From the NCBI RefSeq assembly GCF_040678635.1, contig NZ_JBFATZ010000001.1, positions 186,001-250,000 on the forward strand: a stretch of 64,000 nucleotides of DNA, read 5' to 3'. The translations under genes and the position numbers were made by a program. Position 1 is the stretch's first letter. Each line of letters opens with the position of its first letter. Shown here piece by piece: positions 19,659 through 28,664 of the stretch. Source of the DNA: Thermopolyspora sp040678635. GTDB taxonomy: Bacteria > Actinomycetota > Actinomycetes > Streptosporangiales > Streptosporangiaceae. The notes beneath the pieces were generated by a model. That model was not told the DNA's origin and did not search any database. It was given only the letters and a program-made list of their open reading frames with translations.

Positions 19659-20180
19659 TCAGCACGTCGGCGCCTCGTCGAGCGCCGAGGCGACGGTGAC
19701 GCACGCCTCCGCGCCGGACCCGGCGTCGTGGCCCAGGCAGTGGGCCACGACGCGCTTCATCATGTCGCGCAGCGCCTCCTGCTCGGCCGGCTCCAAGGCG
19801 CTGAGCAGGCGCCGCTCCATGCCCGCGATCGCCTGGTTCACCTCGGCGAGCCGTTCGAGCCCCTTGTCGGTGGCGACGATGAGCCGGTTGCGCCGGTCGA
19901 GCGGGTCGGGACGGCGTTCGACGAGGCCCTGTTTCACCAGGTCGTCGATGAGGTAGACCATCACGGTCCGGTCGCACCCGAGCTGACGTGACATCTCGAT
20001 CTGGTTGCGCGCGGTCTGGTGCGCGGCGGCGGAAAGCGCCAGGTAGCCGCGGTGACCCCCCGGGACGTCGGCGACGATGTCCTTCACCGCCGAGACGTGC
20101 GCATGGAACAGCTGGCCGAGCAGCCAGCCGAAGTCGGACTCCAGCCCCGGTGGCAGCCCATTAGCCGTTGCATTGCTCAC
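19659..20180 (-). CDS. MarR family transcriptional regulator
   Basis: 173 residues. The winged helix spans about residues 45-115 (QIEMSRQLGCDRTVMVYLIDDLVKQGLVERRPDPLDRRNRLIVATDKGLE); the DPxDRRxR wing is diagnostic. It is divergent from an azoreductase, and the shared region contains direct and inverted TAGCA/GTCT repeats. MarR regulators of quinone/azo-reductases commonly sense quinones or other electrophiles by cysteine modification. Cysteines here are at LGCDRT next to the recognition helix and near the C-terminus, so a redox role is possible. Predicted to repress the azoreductase gene and itself. Confidence 0.88.
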   Translation of the reverse strand: MSNATANGLPPGLESDFGWLLGQLFHAHVSAVKDIVADVPGGHRGYLALSAAAHQTARNQIEMSRQLGCDRTVMVYLIDDLVKQGLVERRPDPLDRRNRLIVATDKGLERLAEVNQAIAGMERRLLSALEPAEQEALRDMMKRVVAHCLGHDAGSGAEACVTVASALDEAPTC

Positions 20181-20231
20181 CCCCTAATCGTACCCCGTCG
20201 TACGGATGATCGGGTTGACAAACGACTTCGA

Positions 20232-20255
20232 TAGCAGACAGTCTTGCTAGCAGAC
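20232..20255. promoter_or_regulatory. Probable MarR operator between marR and azoR
   Basis: TAGCAGAC occurs at 20232-20239 and 20248-20255, a 16-bp direct repeat. TAGCA...TGCTA also forms an 18-bp imperfect dyad (20232-20249). It is centred between the divergent starts. Confidence 0.55.
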
Positions 20256-20296
20256 GATTTGTTCGTCTTGAGCAATTCGTACCATGGAGGACTCTC

Positions 20297-20935
20297 ATGC
20301 CTCGCCTGCTGCACATCGACGCGTCCGTCCGCCCCGAGGAGTCGGTCTCCCGTGCCGTCGCCGCCTCCTTCCGCGAGGCGTGGACGGGCGAGGTCGTCCA
20401 CCGGGATCTCGCCGCGCGCCCCGTTCCGCACCTGACCCGAGACGGCGTCAGCGCGCGTGGCGTCGATCCCGCGGAGCACAGCGCGGAGCAGGCCGTGGCC
20501 GCGTTCCTGCAGGAGGAACTGATCGGCGAACTGCTGTCGGCCGACGCCTACCTGTTCGCGGTCCCGATGTACAACTACTCGATCCCGTCCGCCTTCAAGG
20601 CGTGGATCGACCAGATCCTCATCCCCGGCCGCACGCAGGGCGGCACCCCCGAGGAAAGCCCTCTGCACGGCCGCCCGGCCACCCTGATCGCCGTGCGCGG
20701 CGGCTCCTACGCGCCCGGCACCCCGCGCGAGGGCTGGGACTTCGCCGAGCCGTACCTGCGCACCGTCCTCGCCGACTGCCTCGGCCTCGACCTGCACGTC
20801 ATCATCGTCGAGATGACCCTCGCCGAGACGGTCCCGGCCCTGGCCGACTTCCGCGACCACCGGCGCCGCTCCATCGAGCAGGCCCACGCGGCCGCCGCCG
20901 AGCGCGCCCGCGGTCTCGTCCTCCAACACGCCTGA
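20297..20935 (+). CDS. azoR: FMN-dependent NADH-azoreductase / quinone reductase
   Basis: 212 residues with a flavodoxin-like fold. MPRLLHIDASVRPEESVSR at the N-terminus is the FMN-phosphate loop, MYNYSIPSAFKAWIDQI is the classic AzoR/NQO signature, and IAVRGGSYAPGTPREGWD follows. It reduces quinones and azo compounds by two-electron transfer, protecting against thiol-reactive quinones. A GGAGG site lies 9 bases before the ATG. Control by the divergent MarR protein through the repeats between them is likely. The natural substrate is not predictable. Confidence 0.92.
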   Translation: MPRLLHIDASVRPEESVSRAVAASFREAWTGEVVHRDLAARPVPHLTRDGVSARGVDPAEHSAEQAVAAFLQEELIGELLSADAYLFAVPMYNYSIPSAFKAWIDQILIPGRTQGGTPEESPLHGRPATLIAVRGGSYAPGTPREGWDFAEPYLRTVLADCLGLDLHVIIVEMTLAETVPALADFRDHRRRSIEQAHAAAAERARGLVLQHA

Positions 20936-20969
20936 CCGTCCGAGGCGGAAGGGGACAGGCCACGCGGCC

Positions 20970-21854
20970 TCAGCCGGTGGTGCCTTCCCGCCGCCCGGCC
21001 ACCAGTTTGTCGCCTTTCTCCGTTGCTGCGGGGGCCTCGCTCGGGCTCGCGGTGGTGGTGTCGGAGCCGGTGTCGGTACGGCGTTGCCGGGGCTTGCGGG
21101 CCTTCGGCGCGCTCTCGGCGGCGGCGGAGGAGGCCGCGCCGCCACCGCCGTCGGCGGGGGCGGATGCTGCGGCGGGCTCGGCGGGGGCGCTCTTCTCCTC
21201 GGCATCACGCCGCCGCGCCGTGGCCTTGAGCCCCGCAGCAGACCCCGAGGCGCTGCCGGGAGCGGTCGCCGGGTCGGTACCGGACGCGGCGGCGGACCCG
21301 GGCGAGTGGGCTCCCGGTGCGCCCTGCGACCGGCGCGGCTCGCGAAGGGCGGCGAGCATCGCGTCCGCCTCCGCGTCGGGGTCCAGTTCGGGGGCGTCGT
21401 AGGTCTCCCTGCGCTTGATGACCACCATGTGGTCGACCGACACGCGGCCCGCCCCGACGACGGCGAGCAGGATCGTCGCCGCGCCCAGCGCGACGATCAG
21501 ATTGGTGTCACCGCCTGTGAGCGGCCGCCCCTGCTCGCCGCTCGCCACGACGAAGACCGCCAGCGCCTCGACGAACAGCAGGATCCCGCAGACCGGCACG
21601 GCGAAGCCGGCGATCAGCATCGCCCCTCCGAGCAGTTCGATCAGCATCGACAGGGCGGCCCACACGTTGGGCAGCGGCGCTCCCTGCTGGGCGAACTGCT
21701 CGGTGGTGGCGTTGAGCCCCGCCTCCAGCTTGTCCCAGCCGTTGGCGAAGAAGATCCCGCCGACCCCGATTCGCGCCCCGAGGGTGGCGACATCGGTGAG
21801 TATTCGTCGCACGTTTCCCCATTCTGATTCCGTCGGCCTGGATTGCCCAGTCAT
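20970..21854 (-). CDS. DoxX family membrane protein with a long charged C-terminal tail
   Basis: 294 residues. Residues 20-150 carry four predicted membrane helices with the DoxX pattern (LGARIGVGGIFFANGWDKLE, SMLIELLGGAMLIAGF, LFVEALAVFVVASG). The last 140 residues are a disordered Ala/Pro/Ser/Lys-rich tail, more than is usual for the family. DoxX proteins are poorly defined; mycobacterial DoxX pairs with a superoxide dismutase and thiosulfate transferase in oxidant defence. Here it converges on the azoreductase, which also fits redox stress. The start at 21854 is the one giving a full first helix. Confidence 0.8.
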   Translation of the reverse strand: MTGQSRPTESEWGNVRRILTDVATLGARIGVGGIFFANGWDKLEAGLNATTEQFAQQGAPLPNVWAALSMLIELLGGAMLIAGFAVPVCGILLFVEALAVFVVASGEQGRPLTGGDTNLIVALGAATILLAVVGAGRVSVDHMVVIKRRETYDAPELDPDAEADAMLAALREPRRSQGAPGAHSPGSAAASGTDPATAPGSASGSAAGLKATARRRDAEEKSAPAEPAAASAPADGGGGAASSAAAESAPKARKPRQRRTDTGSDTTTASPSEAPAATEKGDKLVAGRREGTTG

Positions 21855-22285
21855 CTGCCCCGGGCAGGGCCGCGAATACCTGTAAGCGGGCGTGCCCGCG
21901 TCATCGTCACCCGGCCGTCACCGGCGGGCCGCTCACCGTGCGCCCGTCGCGCGGCGGCCGTCGATTCCGGTCACCTGGCACCGGGCCGTCCACGCAGGGG
22001 ATGAGGCCCGGTGATGAAGGCCATTGTGCTGGGCCGAAGGCGGCGAGCGTGGATGGTTTTATGTTGTCCCTGGTTATTCGTCCGTATCCGTACGCGGGCG
22101 GCCACGGGCGGCCCAACGGGTCGCGCGGAGACGCGCGGCGGCGCGGGCCCTCGGCACGGCGGCCCTGCCGGGAAGCCGCAAAGGCGACAATCCACGCACT
22201 GACCTCGGAATTCGCATCGGGAAAGGTCCCTAGAGAGATAGAGGTGTGTACCCCCGCCTAGGCAAAAGGTGATCTCTAACCGAGC
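21855..22285. other. Divergent promoter region, no gene seen
   Basis: 431 bp between the divergently transcribed DoxX and TPR-membrane genes. ORFs here are short and lack ribosome sites. A short AGAGAT...ATCTCT pair flanks the rightward promoter area near 22230-22275, but the match is too short to call an operator. Confidence 0.5.
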
Positions 22286-24148
22286 ATGGCGGTCGTGGGG
22301 AGCGATGACGAGGGGTCGGATCCGCCGGGAGAACACTCTTTCGTACCGCCCCCGCGCGACCGCACCGATCCGCGGGCCTGGTGCGCGGTGGCCGCCGCAC
22401 GCCTCGCGCGGGACCAGCCCGAGGCGGCCCTCGACGCCGCCCGCCAGGCGATGGGCCTCGATCCCGGCGGCGACTGGAGCCACCGCCTGGCCAGCCTCGC
22501 CCTCGAACGCCTCGGCCGCGATTCCGAGGCGGTCGCCGCGGCCCAGGACGCCGTCCGGCTCGCACCCGGCTCCTGGGCCGCGCGACTGCGGCTCGCCGCC
22601 TCGCTGCGCCGTACCCCCCAGGGCTGGCGGGACGCGTGGATCCAGGCCGGGCACGCGGCCCGCTTCGCCCCCGAGCGGCCGGGTCCGCACGTGCTCATCG
22701 GAGACCTGAGCCTGCTCAGGGGCGACCACGAGCAGGCGGCACGGGCCTACCGTACGGCGCTGCGCCGCGACCCCGGCCACGCCGCCGCCCACGTCAACCT
22801 CGGCCTCACCCTGCTGCGCTGGGAGCGGCCGCGCAACCACCACGATCCGGCCTGGCCGATCGACCCCCGCGAGACCGGCCGGACCCGCCAGGCCCTGGCG
22901 TCCTGGTCGCGGCAGGTCCGGCTGCTGCTGGCGATCGCGGTCGGCGGCGTCACGCTGCTGGCCGTCGCGACCGGCCTGCGCCAGGAGGCCCGGCTGGCGG
23001 GCGCGGCGCTGCTGCTGCCGGTGGTGGCGCTGACCGTCCGCCAGGCCCGGCGCGTGACCGCGTGGCCGTACCTGCCCGCGATGCTGGGACGGGACCTGTG
23101 GCTGAGCATGTCGGTGTCGGTCACCGTCATGCTCGTCCTCGCCTACCCGGCCGCGATCGCCGTCGGCGGCGAGTTCGACGGCGTGCTGTGGGCGGCGCTG
23201 CTCGGCCTGGCGCTGTTCAACGGCGTCGCCATGGCCGTCCTGCGCGTCCTGGTGGAGACGTGGCGCGGCCGCCCGGTGGCCGCGCTGTCCGAGTTCGCCG
23301 CCGCGTCCGGGGTACGGGCCGCCCGCCGCGGCGCCGGCGTCACCCTCTGGGCCGTCACCGGCCGCCTGTGGTCCCTCGCGCTCCTGCCCGTGGCGGCCAC
23401 GGCCGTGACCGGCGACCCCCGCGCCGGACTCGCCGCCCTCCTCGTCCTCGCCGCCCTCGCCTACGTCCGCGCCCGCTGCGGCCCGTACGGCCGGGCGGTC
23501 GCCGCGGCCGACCGCGCCCTGATGATCGCCCTGGCCGCGATCCTCCTCGCCGCCGCCTTCTCGGCCCTCGCGGGCGTCGTGGCCCTGTTCGGCGCGCCCG
23601 GCCCGGACGCCTCCGGTCTCGCCGCCGATGTGGCGCGGGCGGCGTCCTGGCCGGCGGCCGGAGCGCTGGCGGTCGCCGCGCTGGCCTTCACCGCGCGCGT
23701 CGCCGCGGCCTGGTGGCGCGGCGCCCCGGGCGCCACCCGGGCGTCGCTGACCCTCTACGAGCCGGGCGGCCGGCACGTCCCCGAGGACGCCGGGCCCTCA
23801 CCCGAACTGGACGAGCGGGTACGGCGCGCGTTCACCTTCTCCCGGGGGGTGGTCCTGGCGTACGCCGACGAGGGCGGCCCGCGCGCCCTCGCCGTCGGCG
23901 CGATCACCTCGGTGGCCGCCTCCGGCGAACTGAGCCTGATCGTCGCCGACGAGGCCTGGGAGGCCGCCGACCGCGATCCGAGGGTCGCCGTCTTCGTCGC
24001 CGACCCGGTGAACCGCCGCTTCTGGGCCGAGGTACGCGGCGTCGCCCTCGGCGACTTCGACGACGACGTCCTCCGCGTCACCCCAAAACAGGTGATCGTC
24101 GGCGAGTACCCCGGCCGCCACCAGGCCCGCGCCGCCACCCGCCGCTGA
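22286..24148 (+). CDS. TPR protein with membrane domain and C-terminal split-barrel-like domain
   Basis: 620 residues in three parts. Residues 25-175 are TPR-like helical repeats (PEAALDAARQAMGLDP, DSEAVAAAQDAVRLAPGS, HEQAARAYRTALRRDPGHAAAHVNLG). Residues 205-480 hold about eight hydrophobic segments. Residues 510-610 resemble the pyridoxamine-phosphate-oxidase/flavin-reductase split barrel (LAVGAITSVAASGELSLIVA, DPRVAVFVADPVNRRFWAEVRGVA, RVTPKQVIVGEYPG). The last match is a family-level impression from motifs such as DPxVAxxVxDPxNxxxxxEVRGxA. I know of no assigned function for this combination. It may couple a cofactor-binding (flavin, F420 or heme) module to a membrane scaffold. The ATG at 22286 lacks a close ribosome site (AAAGGTGAT is 12 bases away). 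Confidence 0.7.
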   Translation: MAVVGSDDEGSDPPGEHSFVPPPRDRTDPRAWCAVAAARLARDQPEAALDAARQAMGLDPGGDWSHRLASLALERLGRDSEAVAAAQDAVRLAPGSWAARLRLAASLRRTPQGWRDAWIQAGHAARFAPERPGPHVLIGDLSLLRGDHEQAARAYRTALRRDPGHAAAHVNLGLTLLRWERPRNHHDPAWPIDPRETGRTRQALASWSRQVRLLLAIAVGGVTLLAVATGLRQEARLAGAALLLPVVALTVRQARRVTAWPYLPAMLGRDLWLSMSVSVTVMLVLAYPAAIAVGGEFDGVLWAALLGLALFNGVAMAVLRVLVETWRGRPVAALSEFAAASGVRAARRGAGVTLWAVTGRLWSLALLPVAATAVTGDPRAGLAALLVLAALAYVRARCGPYGRAVAAADRALMIALAAILLAAAFSALAGVVALFGAPGPDASGLAADVARAASWPAAGALAVAALAFTARVAAAWWRGAPGATRASLTLYEPGGRHVPEDAGPSPELDERVRRAFTFSRGVVLAYADEGGPRALAVGAITSVAASGELSLIVADEAWEAADRDPRVAVFVADPVNRRFWAEVRGVALGDFDDDVLRVTPKQVIVGEYPGRHQARAATRR

Positions 24149-24613
24149 CCCCGGCGACCCTTTGCGCACCCCGGTGAGCCCTGACGAACCCGGCGCACCT
24201 CAGCGGACTCGGCGAACCCTAGTGGACCGGGCGAACCCCGGCGAACCCCCGGTGGACCTCGGCGAGCTCGGGTGAATCCCCGGCGATCCGGTGCGGGCGC
24301 GTCCGTCGCGCATTCGCCGGGCCCTCCGCCTACGCCGTCGCGTCGTTCCGCCCTCATCCGCGCCTATCGCCGCCCATCGTCGGCACACGGTGACCGGCAT
24401 ATGTCGTCGCCGATATCCCCGCCGCGAGGAGACGACGTCCCCCGCCATTCATGCGCGTTTACCAGGGCCGTTTCCGATACGACCTCGCGTATGACCGGCA
24501 TCCGGCCGGTATCGCGTTCCCCTCGCGCCCGCCGATATCCCCAACACGTTCGGCGCGGGACGCCTAGGAACCGGGCGGTTGCGGTATAACCGGGGAACGA
24601 CCGGGGAGGCGTG
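24149..24613. repeat. Degenerate GGCGAACCC-type repeats after the TPR gene
   Basis: From 24149 to about 24290 the sequence is a run of imperfect 10-14-bp units (CGGCGAACCC, CCGGTGAGCCC, CTCGGCGAACCC, GGGCGAACCCC). The remainder up to 24613 contains no convincing gene and presumably carries the promoter of the AAA gene. Confidence 0.6.
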
Positions 24614-26971
24614 ATGCGGGACTCCGACAGGACCCGGCCGGCGGGGCGAGCCATGGCACGGAACCTGTTCGAGCAGGTTCGGTTCCATTATTTTAGGATT
24701 TCGCCTTTCGCCAGGCGGGCGATCCACGTGGGGGTGCTGGTCGTGGCGCTCGGCCTGGGCATCGTCCTCGGCTGGTCGTTGCTCAGCACCCTCCTGTACA
24801 CCGTGCTGCTGCTGTCGTTCGCCGCGCTGGCGATGCGGTTCCCGCGCGGCGCGGCGACCGTGCTGGTGGTGTTCGGCTGGATGCTGCTGGTGCTCGCGCT
24901 GGTGGGGCCGCTGAACCAGCCCCCGACGCTGCTGACGTTGCTGTTCCTCGGCGCGGCGGCGGGCGGGCTGGCCCATCTGATCCGCTGGGTGCCGCCGTGG
25001 GCGACCACGCTGCTCGCCCTGCTCCCCGGCGCGATCCTCACGGCCGCCGCGGGGTTCGAGCTGCTGCCCGCCGTGGTGGCCCTGTGGGGCTCGTACGGCA
25101 TGGCCGCCATCGCCTTAGCGTACAGGTTCACCAAGGCGCGCGAGGTGCGCGCGGTGATGGCGGCCCAGCAGCACCAGCCGATCCGGGCGCGCGGCCGGGA
25201 CCAGGCCCCGCAGCGCCCCCCGGGCCCCAGCGGCCCGCACGAGCCCGCCGCGCCGCCGCCGATCTCCGTCGAGGAGGCACTCGCCGAGTTGGAGGGCATG
25301 ATCGGCCTGGCGCCGGTCAAGGAGCAGGTCCGCTCGATCGCCGCCTCGATCGAGGCGTCCCGGCTGCGCGCCGAGGCCGGCTACACCACCGAGCCGCCGA
25401 TGCGGCACTTCGTCTTCGTCGGCCCGCCCGGCACCGGCAAGACGTCGGTGGCGCGCACCCTCGCCAAGATCTTCTACGCGTTCGGGCTGCTGGAGACCCC
25501 GTACGTGGTCGAGGCCCAGCGCGCCGACCTGGTCGGCGAGTTCCTCGGCGCCACCGCGATCAAGACCAACGAGCTGATCAACCGGGCGCTCGGCGGCGTG
25601 CTGTTCATCGACGAGGCGTACGCGCTGATCAACTCCGGGGACGGGCAGCCCGACCGGTTCGGCGCGGAGGCGGTGCAGACGCTGCTCAAGCGCGCCGAGG
25701 ACGACCGTGAGCGGCTGATCATCATCCTGGCCGGCTACGAGAAGGAGATGTCGTCCTTCCTCGCCTCCAACCCCGGCCTGTCGTCCCGCTTCTCCACCCG
25801 GGTGCGCTTCCCCACGTACTCGCCCGAGGAACTGCTGAGCATCACCGAGGTCGTGCAGGCCAGGCGCGGCGACACGCTGGCCCCCGACGCCCGCCCGCTG
25901 CTGCTGGCCCGCTACGAGGACGTGCACCGGCGCGGCATCGTGGACGAGCTCGGCAACGCCCGCTTCGTCCGCTCCCTGGTCGAGGCCGCGGCCCAGGCCC
26001 GCGACGTGCGGGTGGTCAGCGCGGGCGGCACCCCCACCCGCGAGGACCTGGTGACGACCACGGCCGCCGACGTCGCCAAGGCATTCGAGGAGATCACCGC
26101 GCGGTTCCGCGGCTACCAGGAGACCCCCTCGCTGGAGGAGGCGCTCGCCGACCTGGACCGCATGGCGGGCCTGGAGCCGGTCAAACGGCAGGTGCGCGCG
26201 ATCACCGCCCAGCTCCGCGTGGCCCGCATGCGCGAGGAGCAGGGCCTGCCCGTGCAGACCCAGATGCGGCATTTCGTGTTCGCCGGCCCGCCGGGCACCG
26301 GCAAGACCACCGTCGCCCGCATCGTCGGCCGCATCTTCGCCGCGCTCGGCCTGCTGGCCCGGCCCGACGTGGTCGAGGCCCAGCGCGCCGACCTGGTCGG
26401 GCAGCACCTCGGCGCCACCGCGATCAAGACCAACGAGCTGGTGGACCGTGCGCTCGGCGGCGTGCTGTTCATCGACGAGGCCTACAGCCTGATCAACAGC
26501 GGGTACACCGGGGGCGACGCGTTCGGCGCCGAGGCCGTCCAGACGCTGCTCAAGCGCGCTGAGGACGACCGCGACCGCCTGGTCATCATCCTGGCCGGCT
26601 ACGAGCGCGAGATGGACCGCTTCCTCGCCACCAACCCCGGCCTCGCCTCCCGCTTCAACCAGCGCATCGCGTTCCCCTCCTACTCCCCGGCCGAACTCGC
26701 CCGCATCGCCGAGCTCCTCGCCGAACGCTCCGGCGACCGCTTCGACGAGCAGGCCCGCCAGGACCTCGCCGAGGTCTTCGCCTGGGTCTGCGCCGAGGGC
26801 CTCATCGACGGCCTCGGCAACGGCCGCTTCGCCCGTTCCCTGTTCGAACGCGCCGCCCTCCGCCGCGACGTCCGCCTCGCCGCAGGCGAGGGCACCGCCA
26901 CCCCGGCCGAGCTCACCACGATCACCAGCGAGGACGTACGGGCGGCCGTGGAGGAGCTGGCCGGACGCTGA
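24614..26971 (+). CDS. Membrane-anchored double CbbX/SpoVK-type AAA+ ATPase
   Basis: 785 residues from the ATG at 24614, which has GGGGAGG 4 bases upstream; a GTG immediately before is too close to that site. Four or five hydrophobic helices occupy residues 35-170, followed by a Pro/Gln-rich linker. Two complete AAA+ modules of the CbxX/CfqX family follow. The first has Walker A GPPGTGKTSVART and Walker B GGVLFIDEAYAL; the second has GPPGTGKTTVARI and GGVLFIDEAYSL. Both have the sensor region (IILAGYEKEM, IILAGYEREM) and arginine-containing SRF motif. Relatives remodel protein complexes (rubisco activase CbbX, EccA of type VII secretion, SpoVK). The fused membrane domain suggests work at the membrane. 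No ESX genes are nearby, so the substrate is unknown. Confidence 0.85.
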   Translation: MRDSDRTRPAGRAMARNLFEQVRFHYFRISPFARRAIHVGVLVVALGLGIVLGWSLLSTLLYTVLLLSFAALAMRFPRGAATVLVVFGWMLLVLALVGPLNQPPTLLTLLFLGAAAGGLAHLIRWVPPWATTLLALLPGAILTAAAGFELLPAVVALWGSYGMAAIALAYRFTKAREVRAVMAAQQHQPIRARGRDQAPQRPPGPSGPHEPAAPPPISVEEALAELEGMIGLAPVKEQVRSIAASIEASRLRAEAGYTTEPPMRHFVFVGPPGTGKTSVARTLAKIFYAFGLLETPYVVEAQRADLVGEFLGATAIKTNELINRALGGVLFIDEAYALINSGDGQPDRFGAEAVQTLLKRAEDDRERLIIILAGYEKEMSSFLASNPGLSSRFSTRVRFPTYSPEELLSITEVVQARRGDTLAPDARPLLLARYEDVHRRGIVDELGNARFVRSLVEAAAQARDVRVVSAGGTPTREDLVTTTAADVAKAFEEITARFRGYQETPSLEEALADLDRMAGLEPVKRQVRAITAQLRVARMREEQGLPVQTQMRHFVFAGPPGTGKTTVARIVGRIFAALGLLARPDVVEAQRADLVGQHLGATAIKTNELVDRALGGVLFIDEAYSLINSGYTGGDAFGAEAVQTLLKRAEDDRDRLVIILAGYEREMDRFLATNPGLASRFNQRIAFPSYSPAELARIAELLAERSGDRFDEQARQDLAEVFAWVCAEGLIDGLGNGRFARSLFERAALRRDVRLAAGEGTATPAELTTITSEDVRAAVEELAGR

Positions 26972-26979
26972 GCCTTATC

Positions 26980-27020
26980 GGGTTGGGTCACCGGGTCGGC
27001 TCATTGGGTTGGGTCATCGG
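26980..27020. repeat. 26-bp direct repeat between AAA and M20 genes
   Basis: GGGTTGGGTCA(C/T)CGGG occurs at 26980 and 27006. The second copy runs into the 3' end of the convergent M20 gene. Confidence 0.75.
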
Positions 27021-28303
27021 GACGGGCGCGGGAAAGGCGGCGGTGGCGGGGCTCGGTGCCCCACCGCCGGAGGGCGGCGGGACGGGCCGGGGAGCGGAGG
27101 CGGGTCCGTCAGGGAGTGGATGAGGGCGGCGGCGAGGGCGGTGCGCTCGATCATGCCCTCGACGCTGATGTGCTCACGACGGGAGTGCGCGCCGTCGCCG
27201 ACCGCGCCGAACCCGTCCAGGACGGGGGTGCCCGTGGCGGCGGCGAAGTTGCCGTCGCTCGCGCCGCCCACTGAGCACTCGCGCAGATCGACGCCCATCT
27301 GGGCGGCGAGGTCGCGGGCGAGGGCGAACAGGCGGGCCGTCGCCGGGCCGCGCTCCATGACCGGGCGGTTCCAGCCGCCGGTGACGCGCAGGGCCACACG
27401 GGAGTTGTGCGGGCGCAGCGCGGCCAGGGCGGCGTCGACGCGGGCGGCCTCCTGCGAGGTGCTCACCCGGATGTCCACCACCGCCCGCGCCGAGCCGGCG
27501 ACCACGTTCGCGCGGGTGCCGCCCGTCACGGTCCCGACGTTGACGCTGGTCCCGGCGGGCAGGTCGGTGAGCCGGTGCAGGGCGAGGACCGCTCGGGCCA
27601 ATTCGTCCACGGCGCTCGCGCCCTTCTCCGGATCGAGGCCGGAGTGCGCCTCCACGCCCGTGAACTCCAGGCCGAACACGCCGACGCCCTTGCGCTCGGT
27701 CTTCAGCGCGCCGTTCGCGCTCGCCTCGAAGACCAGCGCGCACGAGGCCGACCGCGCCTCACGTTCGATCACCGGCCGGGAGAACGGGCTGCCCAGCTCC
27801 TCGTCGCCGTTGAGCAGCAGCCGTACCGGGGGCCGGGCGAGCCCGGTGGCGTCCAGGGCCCGCAGCGCCCACACCGCCTGCACCAGCCCCGCCTTCATGT
27901 CGAACACGCCCGGCCCGGTGGCGAGGTCCCCGTCCACGCGGAAGGGCCAGCCCGCCAGCGTCCCGGCCGGCCAGACCGTGTCGTAGTGGCACATCAGCAG
28001 CACCGGCCGGGCCGTACCCGGGTCATCGCCCGGACCATCGCCTGAACCACCGCCCGGACCTGCGCCCGGACCGCGCTCCGCGTAGTCGTTGAGGCGGACG
28101 TCGCCGTGGTCGCCGCCCGCCACCGTACGGCTGGCCGAAGGGGCGCCGAGGCGCGCACGGAGGAAGCCGTCGAGCCAGTCGAGGCCCGCCTCGAGCAGGC
28201 CGCGGTCGGTGGAGGGCGTCTCGATGCCGACGAAGGTGGCCAGATCGTCGAGCATCTCGGCGCGATGGCCGCTCACCCAGGAGCGCAGTTCCGGCACGTT
28301 CAC
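27014..28303 (-). CDS. M20 family metallopeptidase (glutamate carboxypeptidase-like)
   Basis: 429 residues, ATG at 28303. Two-zinc M20 signatures: metal-ligand segment MCHYDTVWPAG, GPGVFDMKAG, general-base region LLNGDEELGSP, the dimerisation-domain EAHSGLDPEKGAS, and C-terminal GDGAHSRREHISVEG with the last zinc His. This is the carboxypeptidase G2/ArgE/CPS group that removes C-terminal residues (often glutamate) from peptides or folate-like substrates. An extra Gly/Pro/Asp-rich loop follows the AERGPG region (about residue 80), and the tail is Pro/Arg-rich where the 3' end runs into repeats. Context of a peptide-binding protein and 5-oxoprolinase genes suggests peptide/glutamate scavenging. 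Confidence 0.88.
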   Translation of the reverse strand: MNVPELRSWVSGHRAEMLDDLATFVGIETPSTDRGLLEAGLDWLDGFLRARLGAPSASRTVAGGDHGDVRLNDYAERGPGAGPGGGSGDGPGDDPGTARPVLLMCHYDTVWPAGTLAGWPFRVDGDLATGPGVFDMKAGLVQAVWALRALDATGLARPPVRLLLNGDEELGSPFSRPVIEREARSASCALVFEASANGALKTERKGVGVFGLEFTGVEAHSGLDPEKGASAVDELARAVLALHRLTDLPAGTSVNVGTVTGGTRANVVAGSARAVVDIRVSTSQEAARVDAALAALRPHNSRVALRVTGGWNRPVMERGPATARLFALARDLAAQMGVDLRECSVGGASDGNFAAATGTPVLDGFGAVGDGAHSRREHISVEGMIERTALAAALIHSLTDPPPLPGPSRRPPAVGHRAPPPPPFPRPSR

Positions 28304-28367
28304 CGCGCGTCCTCCACTTCCCGCGGGCGGTTCATCTCGGCAGGGCTATGCGAGTGATATACGGCGT

Positions 28368-28407
28368 TACAGGGTGATACAAGGTAATACAGGGTGATAA
28401 AGGTCAT
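28368..28407. repeat. 10-bp helically phased direct repeats in a divergent promoter region
   Basis: TACAGGGTGA, TACAAGGTAA, TACAGGGTGA and TAAAGGTCAT follow one another exactly every 10 bp within the 361-bp region (28304-28664) between the M20 and binding-protein genes. The arrangement resembles a multi-site regulator target upstream of the M20 gene (65-105 bp from its start codon). No further gene is seen in this region. Confidence 0.75.
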
Positions 28408-28664
28408 GCGATGGTGGATGTGGATGGAGCCGATCGCCCTCGCCCCGGCCGCCTGCCTCGGCGAAGGCGGCGCACTGAGATGATCCCCATCGTGACCCGG
28501 AGTCAACCAGGCGGCCCCAAGTAACGACACATCAGGCCGTGCCCCCGAAGGACACGCGGGAACGAAGCGACACATCCCCCGGATCCGGACTCTTGGTGGT
28601 CAGTCAATGACAGTGTGTAGCAGGATTGGAGTCTGTCCACCTGTCGAGAAAGGCTCACAGTCCT

